Source: Spisula solida (Eukaryota > Mollusca > Bivalvia > Venerida > Mactridae). Taken from it: a stretch of DNA of 64,000 nucleotides. The notes below the pieces were generated by a model, which was not told the origin of the DNA, searched no databases, and saw nothing but the letters and a program-made list of their open reading frames with translations. Both the position numbers and the translations under genes were made by a program. The DNA is taken from assembly GCA_947247005.1 (NCBI GenBank), contig OX365949.1:8566001-8630000 (forward strand). Reading direction: 5' to 3'. Of the stretch, positions 38,401 through 46,584 are shown piece after piece (position 1 is the stretch's first letter; each line of letters begins with the position of its first letter).

Positions 38401-39347
38401 TGCTACATTATTTCTGTATAGTATGAAAGTTGATATTAATTCGACAGTCGGAAGAAAATGAATGAGCTATTTAGATTAAAGAACACCTTCTTACATGCTT
38501 ATCCAGCAGTACTACTAGTTAGATCATGTACACAAAACTTTTCAAAGAATGTGTCGATGATTGTTTTTGTTCATCGTATTCAGTGCCAATTTTTCAAAAA
38601 TAATATTTCAGTTAAGTACGGCAGTCTGTTTACCTCACCTGTGTTTTCCTGAAACAAATTATCTACCAGTACTTACTTACTCTTCCACAAACGGCTGAAT
38701 GCTTATCCACATATACCTTGTTGTAGCTGGGAAATCATTAAGCCCCGTGGGTTGCCCTTCCCCTCAGTTTCTTCTTTAACAATTTGTACTATCGTCCAGC
38801 CTTTTTGGTCACTCACTAATAGATTTCAGACACTTCAAACCGTCTACCTTGCCACTTGCTATCTATATCTAATAAAGTCTTGAACGTAATCACATTTTTC
38901 GCACTAACAATTTCAACCACAAGATCATTCCAATCATTTATAATTCTATGCGAAAAAGAATGCATTTAACACTTTTCAAAGCCCTTGGTTTTTGAAGTTT
39001 ATATGGATGTTGTCTCAAATCATGTGGAGTTGTAGATAGAGTGAAGAATATAGAAGACTATTTCTCAGAAAAAAACACAGTTCATTTTTTCCAAAATTTG
39101 ACAATCATTTCTTCGTTTCGTTTTGAAATTCCGTTGTTTAGAAATGACGTTTTTCGCAATCTTCCGACCTAGTACGTTATATGAAAGAATTTCAAAGCAT
39201 TTGTATAATGTTACAAGACATGTACTAGATCTAATGTGATTTTCTTTTCTTTATTTTTAGGATTTTGTGCAGCAAAGACAACTTCTTGTTTTGGTTATAG
39301 CATTGAACTTGAGTTTAGCTACAATGTTCTTCAACCTGCTTTCCTGA
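23580..39347 (+). CDS. jph: Junctophilin, 3' part of gene (4 coding exons)
   Basis: Junctophilins hold the endoplasmic or sarcoplasmic reticulum against the plasma membrane: N-terminal MORN repeats bind the plasma membrane and a C-terminal helix anchors in the ER/SR. Four exons (23580-24381, 34948-35066, 37053-38044, 39261-39347) join in frame to give 666 residues. In order: a MORN repeat (res. 1-17) followed by the family-typical SVPYG segment, a basic Ser/Arg-rich joining region (about 30-165), two more MORN repeats (about 167-212), an Ala/Lys/Glu-rich helical region (about 225-307), a polar divergent region (308-640) and a hydrophobic C-terminal segment (about 645-664). The order matches known junctophilins. 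The first exon starts mid-codon, so the N-terminal five MORN repeats are missing and probably lie upstream of the window. The family call is secure; the paralogue cannot be set, and invertebrates usually have one gene. Confidence 0.95.
24886..25014. mobile_element. MITE family D, first of two adjacent copies
   Basis: Terminal inverted repeat CAATATTGATCTTA; the arms AGAGAATAAGGACAGCCAAT and its complement also pair, so the element folds nearly end to end. About 129 bp. Confidence 0.85.
25021..25150. mobile_element. MITE family D, second adjacent copy
   Basis: It has the same AATATTGATCTTA ends and ACAACCAATTAGATCACACC interior as the neighbour. The preceding GTGGTATT is shared with the left flank of the first copy. 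It is more diverged than copy 1. Confidence 0.8.
25275..25945 (+). repeat. Tandem array, about 195-bp unit, 3.5 copies
   Basis: Units begin near ACTCTGCGTGTCATAGCAAC and ATATGCATAGG, at about 25279, 25453, 25649 and 25844. Each carries GATAATGAGGAAAAATCGC, CTTAGTCAATTTCTC and CTAGGCACACGAGAACAAT. The second to fourth copies are almost identical, so the array is recent. The first is diverged and shorter. Confidence 0.9.
26414..26621. mobile_element. MITE with 5-bp target duplication
   Basis: The element is 26419-26616, flanked by AGTAC (26414-26418 and 26617-26621). Inverted arms of about 55 bp begin CACGGTATGAATCC and contain ACCGCTTTTCAGTTCCGT. 198 bp, noncoding. Confidence 0.85.
26870..27140 (+). 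mobile_element. SINE-like element, copy 1
   Basis: The middle block GTGTATCGGGGCTATACACC then GGGCACATTAAA is shared with the element at 57371. The 3' end reads GGCGCTATATAAATCTGG then TATATG, a tail I recognise from marine-invertebrate SINEs. A minus-strand open frame across it is incidental. Confidence 0.7.
28443..28795. mobile_element. Foldback element with CTGTAAAA ends, TA duplication
   Basis: The left end is CTGTAAAAAACAATATTTTT and the right end is AAAATATGTGATTTTACAG, each next to TA. Inner arms also pair (GAATTTTCGTTGATTT with AAATCCACGAAATTTT). The TA duplication suggests a Tc1/mariner-type origin. Confidence 0.7.
28934..29001. repeat. Short inverted repeat around CACGTG
   Basis: TAGACTGGTACCACGTG is answered by CACGTGGTATCAGTCTA 34 bp later, forming a 17-bp stem with one mismatch. 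Confidence 0.75.
29458..29490 (+). repeat. Microsatellite (AAT)n
   Basis: About ten AAT units in an unbroken run. Confidence 0.97.
30724..30758 (+). repeat. Microsatellite (TTCTG)n
   Basis: About seven pentanucleotide units, one with a substitution (TTCTA). Confidence 0.9.
31352..31580 (+). mobile_element. MITE family C, copy 2
   Basis: Left end AGGCCCCGCTCTCCCGAAGC then ATCTCAACTTGAGCAAATA; right end ATGCTTCGGGTGGTCGGGGC CT. It has the same architecture as 20748-20998. It lies in the 10.6-kb junctophilin intron. Confidence 0.75.
32505..32580 (+). mobile_element. LINE-tail-like motif, copy 1
   Basis: GTTCTCGGCTGTTTAAATTG then GGTGCTGCCTCCCCAGTCCG and ATTTTCTAATAT. The same block order is at 38113, 55300, 60672 and 61019, all on the plus strand. 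It is probably a retroelement 3' end. Confidence 0.55.
34754..34880 (+). repeat. Tandem duplication, about 76 bp x2
   Basis: CGCAATAAGGCATACACGTT then AAGTCATACAGTGGTTGG is repeated with several changes. It ends about 70 bp before a junctophilin exon. Confidence 0.8.
34948..35066 (+). CDS. jph: Junctophilin exon: alpha-helical region
   Basis: The acceptor ATTTCAG ends at 34947 and the donor GTAAAT starts at 35067. The exon supplies the last base of the split Arg codon, 39 codons, and one base of a Gly codon. The peptide is Ala/Lys/Glu/Gln-rich (ARAKAEQADQTAMKAEQDSD) and ends in FHQPG. This matches the junctophilin helix (ARAKAE...QPG), thought to span the cleft between the two membranes. The exon starts with an ATG by chance; the phase shows it is internal. 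Confidence 0.93.
35067..37052 (+). other. Junctophilin intron, 2.0 kb
   Basis: Bounded by GTAAAT and TTTTAG. It contains a TA-flanked foldback element at 35161-35414. A possible second element at about 36115-36598 has TGCCCTGTTTA at its left end and the reverse complement at its right; this one is weak. Confidence 0.85.
35159..35416. mobile_element. Foldback element with TA duplication
   Basis: The element is 35161-35414 between TA dinucleotides. Arms of about 110 bp pair: GCCATATTAAGTATTTTAAT with ATAAAATACTAATGGC, TATGAAATATACGCC with GGCGTATATTTCATA, and CTTTTTCAGCAG with CTGCTGAAAAAG. It begins about 95 bp after a junctophilin exon. Confidence 0.88.
37053..38044 (+). CDS. jph: Junctophilin exon: divergent region
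   Basis: The exon follows the acceptor TTTTTTAG and is ended by the donor GTACGT. It has 330 full codons after completing the split Gly. The protein is polar, rich in Asn, Gln, Ser, Arg and Lys, with no recognisable fold. Basic clusters include KKKLMEQ and RRYSFLAGSRRGRG. The last part is charged and probably helical (RRQELRRLQDLAERRRQGD). In junctophilins this segment between helix and anchor is poorly conserved, so assignment rests on phase and position. The exit in phase 0 fits the next exon. Confidence 0.9.
38113..38190 (+). mobile_element. LINE-tail-like motif, copy 2
   Basis: GTTTTCGGTGTTCGGCTG, AAAGTTGAGTGCTGGCTTCC then CTGTCCGATTTGTAATATC. It begins 69 bp after the exon donor at 38045. 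Confidence 0.55.
38816..38965 (-). pseudogene. LINE reverse-transcriptase C-terminal relic
   Basis: The minus strand reads HSFSHRIINDWNDLVVEIVS, continues with VITFKTLLDID and ends at a stop. This fits the conserved C-terminal pattern of non-LTR retrotransposon ORF2 (FS.R..N.WN.L...VV.A.....FK..LD). No intact upstream frame is present. It is a dead fragment in a junctophilin intron, antisense to the gene. Confidence 0.7.
39261..39347 (+). CDS. jph: Junctophilin last exon: C-terminal transmembrane anchor
   Basis: The exon lies after the acceptor TTATTTTTAG and contains 28 codons and a TGA stop. It reads DFVQQRQ and then about 20 hydrophobic residues (LLVLVIALNLSLATMFFNLL), ending in Ser. A single C-terminal hydrophobic helix is the ER/SR anchor of the family. 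It is too short for an ORF scan and was found by phase and position. Confidence 0.92.
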   Translation, partial: DFVQQRQLLVLVIALNLSLATMFFNLLS

Positions 39348-40439
39348 GCAGAAGAGCCTTTGGTCATTCCTACCCATAATTCCCTGGTTTGGTGGATTTC
39401 CCGTCATGTGACCGTACATGACGTTTCCGGATTTGTTGTTTCAATATGGCGTCTTGCTAATATTGAACACAAAGTGAAGAAGGAGGAGAAACAGGACTTG
39501 ATGGATTCAGCATGTTTACATCGTTTGCTGAAGCTTCACGAGTGAAGGAATATTACACGTGCGCTGATTGTGCGACATAAAAAAGAATATTCTTTCATGG
39601 AAAGGAAATGAGATTTTGATTTACAGCATTCCCCGCTGGAAAGAGAAGCGCCAATCGTCAATGAAGAGGGATATTTTTGTGAGGGAAGTATAATCATGAT
39701 ATCAAAAAACCAAGGGACCTTGGTATATTGTGTTCTTTGTGTACGCATACTTTGTTACAAAAACTCCCATACCATCAGTTTTATTTAGATGACGAGTGCC
39801 TGCAATTTGTTTTTGTTTTTGAATGCTTCAGTGTATCATTGACTGACAAATAGTAAAGACCAAAGATCAACAGGGCATATGAGCATATCACTCACGACAT
39901 AGATCAAATGGTTAGCGTAAAGAAAGCTTTTGTTGAGTGTTCAATGCTTCAAGCATCGTATTTTGTTATCTTGTCTCTAGTGTGGTATTAAAACCGTGCG
40001 TCATTTTCTGCCATGCCTATTAGCTTGCTATGTAAGCTGACATTGTTGTAGTAATCGACTGACCATATTTATTTTATACTTAATTCATTCTCATTATTTA
40101 TCATAACGTTCGCCATTTTATAGAACTCATGTTTTTGCCAAGTTTGTGAAATCTGTTATTATTGACTATAAAAAAACTAACATTATGCAACTATTTTTGT
40201 AGTGACCTAAATAGCGACCGCTTGTCGAATTTACCTTGCCTAATATAAAAATCAAATATTAAAGTATTTAGATGACTGATAGTGTATTTAGAGCTCATAT
40301 ATATAATATTGCATTTTATATAACATATGTAGATACTCCCTGAACGTTGATTTCGACATGTAAAGACGTGAATTTATTTCACATTTCGGCCTTCTGACTT
40401 GGAAGGAACATTCTAAGTTTTCGCCCGGCACATGTTTGT

Positions 40440-40445
40440 AATAAA
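40440..40445 (+). promoter_or_regulatory. Candidate polyadenylation signal of junctophilin
   Basis: An AATAAA hexamer lies about 1.1 kb after the junctophilin stop, with GT-rich sequence some 200 bp further on. It is the best placed of several; another AATAAA is at 41434-41439. No transcript evidence is available. Confidence 0.35.
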
Positions 40446-42094
40446 ATGATTATGTATTTTTCTATTTTTAAAACAACTTATTTTCTGTTATCATAAAGAG
40501 CCTAAATGCACTTAAGATATGAAATTAGTTGTTTTATTGTTTTAATTTGTATTTAAGTTTTAAAAATTTTTTAAATTATTGGTGGTAAATATTCTCCTAT
40601 AACATATGTGATAACGTAACAAAATGCTCGCTAATTGAAAACTTGAAAACATGTATGTGTTTGTTGTGAAGACAATACGATTATGGAGTTTACATAAAAC
40701 ATTATATATCTGATGAGTCAAGATGTATAATTGTCCAACAGCTCCTAGAATGTCGCCCGAGTTTTCGAGCTAAATCGCTCGTTTTATCTTACCATAGTTT
40801 TACCGTGCGCATGACGTCTGCTCCATTGACTAGTGTATGAATGTGCGACAGTAAACATCGTAAGTCACTTTCAAAACCAAACTTTCATTGTATGATGTAA
40901 ATAGGATGTGTTTTAAGCCCTTGAGGAAGGTGAGAGAGCGAGAGGGTGTGTCCATGTGGAAGGCAAACACGGCACCAATCAGAGTCGATGACCTTCAAAT
41001 CACAAGAGAGGTGTTTTCTACGTCTTTCAGTATATACGGTTATATAGTATTCATTGACCCCTATAGGGATTGTTGTGAAAAAGTGTTTATGTAATTTATT
41101 ATTTATGTTTGGTCATTAGATATTTTCCTCTTTTTTATTTGTTCTGTTTATGTTTTGATGTTTAATATCTGTTAATGCATTGTCGTCCATTGTTTTTTCC
41201 CTAATATTGTTTATATTTGGACTTTGTATATATACATATTATATCTATTATTTGGATGCGTTACTCTTTATCAATTGCACAAAGAAATTAGAGTGTAGTG
41301 TTGCAGATGTGACCTTTTTGCCTTACACGTTAGATTGTCAGTCAGAGATAGTAAAAAGTGAATCAAAAAAATATAACATCATTACAGTGTCACATGCCAG
41401 TACTTCACTGATACAGATACTTTGTACTGTATAAATAAAATATAACATAGTATTTCATGCAAGTTATTGCAGCGTAAACATTCGAAGATACGTATCAACC
41501 AGTACGCCACTATTTTATAGCAGGTATTTTTAGAAGAAAAATTGTATCATAAAATTTGAGTAATCAACTACTGTTAAACAATAAAATGGCTGATATATTT
41601 ACATATTCTAAATATTTTTTTGTCAGATGAATATATCTGGTCATTTGAAAATGACACAATCCATCTAATTGTCAGAGCAAATTTAGTAAATTAATGCATT
41701 TGACCGAAATATTAGATCTAATGTCATTTCTAACTGGTTTAAAGGGATATTACTTCAACATATAACCACCGAGTCCGTATTGATACAATGGTATGTTCTT
41801 CTGTTACGAACAAGGTGTATATGACATGTTTTCTTTCTAATTGAAAGGTCCTCAAACTAATTGATGTTGATTCAATTAAATTTTCTTTGGAAATAACTAT
41901 ATTATTAATTCACTTTTTACGCATCTAATATTGACGTCATAATTAAAGGCCCCTTTTATTGATACCAAAAATACAGAATAAATTTAGATTCTTCTAAATA
42001 AACTGTTGTTGTTTATTATTGCGTGATATCACTCTACAAGCTGTACCCAGTAAAAAGATAACAACAATTCGGACAAGGAAAGAAGCACATAATG

Positions 42095-42300
42095 ACCTAG
42101 TTACAGCAATAAAAAACTTAATGTCTTGGTTGAATGACATAGTTTTAGCAGTGTAATGCTGAAACACCTAGTTTTAGCTGTCTGAAGTTCTAAAAAGTTA
42201 AGATAACAGTATTAGAAAAGCTGAATGCCCTAGTTTCAGCTGAAAGACCTACTTTCAGCTATAAAAAGCTGAATGCCCTAGTTGAATGACCTAGTCAAAC
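42095..42300 (+). mobile_element. Dispersed repeat family E, copy 1
   Basis: Runs of CCTAGTTTTAGCTGTCTGAA, TCTAAAAAGTTAAGATAACA and AAAGCTGAATGCCCTAGTTT. The same block order occurs at 63770-63950, with fragments near 53740 and 54305. Confidence 0.65.
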
Positions 42301-42706
42301 TTGTCTGCATAAGGTTCAACAGCTCAATCTGTAAAACGTTAGGAAAACAACAAGTTGAATTGTGACCAAGAAATGAACGGATATTTTACATTAAGAAGCA
42401 TCATCGAACTGAAGAGTAAAGTTCATTTAAAATACATCGATTTCGAAAATAGCATTTTATAGTATTCACAGACAAAGTGTATAGATAATCCTCAAGACAA
42501 ATGGATATCCCAAAATGTGAACATGATTAAATGCATTTATGAAAGATCTCACATATATTGTATCACTCAACAATGAAGTAAACAACTGGTTCACAATCAC
42601 ACATGCTATTCCTTGTTGCTATAGACTGTATAATAAGAAATACTACCAGAAACGCTAACAGAAAAACAGAAAATTGATATGGAGACTGACGACAATACTA
42701 GACAAT

Positions 42707-43420
42707 CTAGAGTGTGCAGATGACTTTGTTCAACTTCTAAACAATGCTGACCACAAACAGAAGAAAACAGACGATCTCGCTGAACGCGGTCACCAAGTCG
42801 TATTCAACATCAGAAAGTAAATTACAAAGGGTACAACTTACCAAATCTCCGTCTATGACTAAATTGGAAACACATCAATTACATAGGAAGACGACTTAAC
42901 ATTTTCAGACAGCTTCCACAACAAAAAACATCGCGACTGAAAAAAGGACAGCAAAAGCTAACAACACCCTTCCGTCAGCATTGAGGCCCACATGGAAGAT
43001 TGCATTATTGTAAATATGTTAGCCACGTAAAATAAAGACTTTACTTACTAACTTACTTACTAAACCCGGTATTGTGATCTGTTAACATGAGTAGAAAAGA
43101 GAAACGTGAAGTACCAGAACAACTACCTCTCAGTCTTTGTGTAAGGGACATAATGCTGGAAAGAACAACCAGCCAACATTATCTGAATTTTACAAACAAT
43201 GTCTCCGCAACATTTCCAAAACTCCGCTGGTTAACGAACTACATAAACATTCTAAACAAACCTCACAACACGAATGAAACAACAAAGTCCGATTGTTAAG
43301 ACAAGTAATATGAAAAGACAAAACAACAGCGCAAGGAATGGCTATAGAATGGACACCATTAGTCGGGAAAGACACGGACAAAGGCAAAAAGATCAAGACA
43401 AAGAACAGTGAAATTAAGAA
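42707..43420 (+). pseudogene. Decayed non-LTR retrotransposon (reverse transcriptase)
   Basis: 42707-42820 reads LECADDFVQLL ... KTDDLAERGHQVVFNIRK then a stop. CADD replaces the (F/Y)ADD catalytic box, and the rest follows the usual RT spacing (ADD...LL......L..L......G...N..K). Further on, 43330-43385 reads GMAIEWTPLVGKD, like the W.P.G.R.RGRP stretch near the end of some LINE ORFs. Frames are broken, and an ACTT-type simple repeat (43034-43058) lies between. Confidence 0.65.
43034..43058 (+). repeat. Simple repeat (TTAC/TAAC)n
   Basis: TTACTTACTAACTTACTTAC then TAA. Short tandem tails of this kind often end LINE elements. Confidence 0.8.
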
Positions 43421-43432
43421 TATGATAAGGAG

Positions 43433-43650
43433 TGTGCCTCCGTAGCTCAGTGGTTAGAGCCCTTTACGTCTAGTCTGGCGACCGGGTTCAAATACAGGTG
43501 GAGACACTCATATGCCTGCTATATTTCAGAAGAAAGCTGGCTGCCAAATAAAGGCTATGCTCGGCATGTAGGCGAAATACAAAATATTGCGAATGGCAGA
43601 CATCGTTGCATTTAGGAGACCTGGTATCAACATTATGTGCCAACGGACAC
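43433..43650 (+). mobile_element. tRNA-derived SINE, copy 2
   Basis: GCCTCCGTAGCTCAGTGGTT (A box) and GGCGACCGGGTTCAAATAC (B box) are followed by GTGGAGACACTCATATGCC and GGCTATGCTCGGCATG, colinear with the minus-strand copy at 3420-3620. The tRNA-like head has lost pairing in places, so I do not call it a tRNA gene. The far end is unclear. Confidence 0.8.
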
Positions 43651-46239
43651 GAAGATGATAAGTGAGTGTTCAAGATTCCTTGGCTACCAAGACAAAAACT
43701 ATATGTGAGGTAATTGATCAGACTATTGTTCTAGCTACCCAAATAACATAATAAAGGCTTGCGCTTTCATATTCCCATAATGTGGTTTTATAAGTTTTGA
43801 TTAATTGTTGATCCTGAATAAATATGGTAGGACCTCAACTTTCGCATCCACCCCGGAAATAGATATGTATACTGGTGAGTAACCGCTGATGCAGTCATTA
43901 AGAACGGCTCGTTCAAGTTCTTTTTAAAGAGATTATTGCGATGTACAATAAATGCAATCATTCCAGTACTGGTTTTTCATATTCAAACTTGAGAAACCAT
44001 GCTGTACCAACACCCTGACCATTGTCATGTTATTACGTATAAATGCTTGTTTAGCTGAAATCATGTTCACATTTAAGTTGAAGGTGATTCGGTAAATATG
44101 TCTGCATACGTAAACAACGCCAGACCTAAAATGAGTGACTTTAATAAGTGAGTGAATGTACCGTTAATCGCCTTATTGAGGTCCTCATATAATTCAGCGC
44201 TACTTTGTGCCAAGGGAGATCAACCCTCCTGGCTTGTTTTTGCATAGATAGAAGCGGAGACAGCGCCGAATACAATAAGTTCGAGGTACGTTTCACTGCT
44301 GAAAGTTATGTTCTTTTTTTAAGTTTATTTCCAGCGGCCATTAAACCTGTTCACTCACTCCTGGCATCTTACTGTTAAATGTTGCTTCAAGTAATCGCGT
44401 GAATACCAGCTAGGAACACTGGACTACCATCTCAAGTATAGGGTTGTTCAGATTACAGTTTTATGTAACATTGTAGAATGTGACATCCGCATGTCAATGG
44501 AGAAGTTATCAATAGCTTCAAAATGGTCAGGTTGGTTAGTTAATACTGGTTGGTATTCAACGAAAGGAAAAGTTGACTTGGTCAATCGATGTACGTTGTA
44601 ATAGAGGCGTGAAAATCCTATGCAAAACATAGGAAGCATCGTTCGGCTACCATAAAGTACATATTTTTTCACACAGCTCAAATATAAGAGAAACCAGATA
44701 TTCGAAGAAAGCTTTTATTGAAATGATGATAGCAGCTACATGTAAAAGATAGGAACAAAACATAATAAAAGTATACGTAAAAAGAATACACAAGTGATCG
44801 TTAGTAACGAAACACCACACCACTCATTATTCATTAATCAGAAAAATATGTTAGTAATTTGGTGCGAAATACTTAGTAATAGAAAACAAAATAATACATG
44901 AAGCTACATTACATTCGTACCGAAACCAAGATGTTCTAAAATTACTCTTACGCTAGGCGAAAAACAAGTGAATATTCCAGTACACCATTTTTAAAGACTC
45001 TGGTAAGTCGTATAAACGGGGATTGGATCACCCTATCTAACCACTAAATCTACGGGGTAAATAATACTCAACTACACATGGTAATAAAAAAAATATATAT
45101 ATATAGACCCTAATATATGTCACTTAAACTTATAAGGAATCTATGAAACGTTATAATGGCGAATGACACACCAAGTTGACTAACAATCTAGCTGACACAA
45201 ATCGAACACATCAACACAAAAAAATCAATTAAAAGAACTAAACAAAAACGCATACAATAGGGTTATGGATACTGACAGCCAATAGACAGTAGGCACCTTT
45301 TGGACTTAGATTTCTAGGGTCTATCACTTATATTATTGAATCAGTTACCATTGTTTATTGGCAAAAGTATTGCGTATTTCAGCTTTTAGATTTCATAGTT
45401 GTCATTTTAATATTCAATTTTGCTTATCACCACACGTTGGTCAAATTCGCCATTTAGAATTTTCACAATACAACGATACCAGAATTCACACATTTTTATG
45501 GATTTCGATTAATATTCTGATTGTAGATCTATGTCACTATCTACACTTAACAAATCTTATAAGTGTGCATGTATATATTTACCCAATAGCCCAGTCAGTA
45601 CGTGTTTGATCTTGCTGCAATTTTTCAACACATGTAGCTTAGATATGTGAAATTACAATTCAATTGATTTCATTACAATCTAATAACAATTGTCACAAAC
45701 AGAATAAACAAACAATGACATCAACAAAAGCTAATGGTACACATTTCTGTCGGGTGTTCATGTGGTGTTTCTCGGGTTGTTAATGCAGCTATATGTCCTC
45801 TTGGCTGATCAAGTATATGTACATACCACTGAGACAGAAATAAAGAAAACAATGATAGAAGGAAGCCCAATTTAGGTTTATAACTGACCAATTTCTGACA
45901 GGTTACCTCCCCTAAAAGTTAAAAAACACAATGTTGTTGAGTGCAAAAACGCATTATTTTGAGTTGTTTTTGAATTTGACGATATATCTTAAATTCCATT
46001 TGACCATTTATAAAAAATAATGTTCACCTACGCTTTAATGTCTCGTGCATTTTACGTGTTTTGGTGTTACACGGTTCAGTGAACCGCTGTTTTTAATTGT
46101 GATGGAAATACTTTCTTAATCCAAGCTTGTGTAATTCAGTAGCATATACACAAATTCTCATGCAGAAATGTTCATAAATGAAAATGTTATACCGTAAAAA
46201 CATAAACACACTTATAAGATTAGTTAAGTGTAAGTCCAC

Positions 46240-46245
46240 TTTATT
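46240..46245 (-). promoter_or_regulatory. Candidate polyadenylation signal of transglutaminase
   Basis: AATAAA on the minus strand lies about 200 bp after the TAA stop. This gives a plausible short 3' UTR. No transcript evidence. Confidence 0.45.
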
Positions 46246-46445
46246 GTCCAATATAAACATAAATCACCTGGCAGAGAAATTCAAAGACGATACGTTGTGT
46301 TCAGGATATAAGTGTTGCCATGCTACAATGAAGTGTCACGCTGATTGAAGAGTTTTATGAACATTATTTTCAAATGTCGTTTTTATAATCTACTCGTGGT
46401 TACCATTAAGTGCGACACTTTGTGTAAGTATTGAATTGTGTGCAT

Positions 46446-46584
46446 TTATGAAATAGTAATGCTCGTCGACCCGGTGATATCTTTTAGTTGTTCGCTTTCA
46501 AATGTAAAGCTAACCGGGTACTTCTTCTTTCTTTTCGGTATCATCGTGAACTTTGCTCTGTACATCCCATTAGCATCGACATCC
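46446..46584 (-). CDS. TGM: Transglutaminase last exon
   Basis: The acceptor TATATCTCAG completes a Pro codon, and 45 codons run to TAA at 46446-46448. The C-terminus contains [20 protein letters not shown], matching the family ending (F.S..L.DV.G...V.V). The upstream part of the open frame, to 46628, is intron. Confidence 0.94.

Larger units (their letters stand above)
38045..39260 (+). other. Junctophilin intron, 1.2 kb
   Basis: Bounded by GTACGT and TTTTAG. It contains a LINE-tail motif (38113-38190) and a reverse-strand LINE ORF relic (38816-38965). Confidence 0.85.
39348..46445. other. 3' UTRs and intergenic region between convergent genes
   Basis: About 7.1 kb separates the two stop codons. 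39348 to about 40450 is likely junctophilin 3' UTR. LINE relics (42707-43420), a dispersed repeat (42095-42300) and a tRNA-derived SINE (43433-43650) lie in the middle. I see no gene in 40450-42090 or 43760-46230; the short open frames there have no recognisable similarity. Confidence 0.7.

Noticed and set aside
43433..43505. A functional tRNA gene
   Set aside because: A and B boxes are present but the cloverleaf does not pair well, and a colinear copy with the same 3' body exists at 3420-3620, so it is a SINE.
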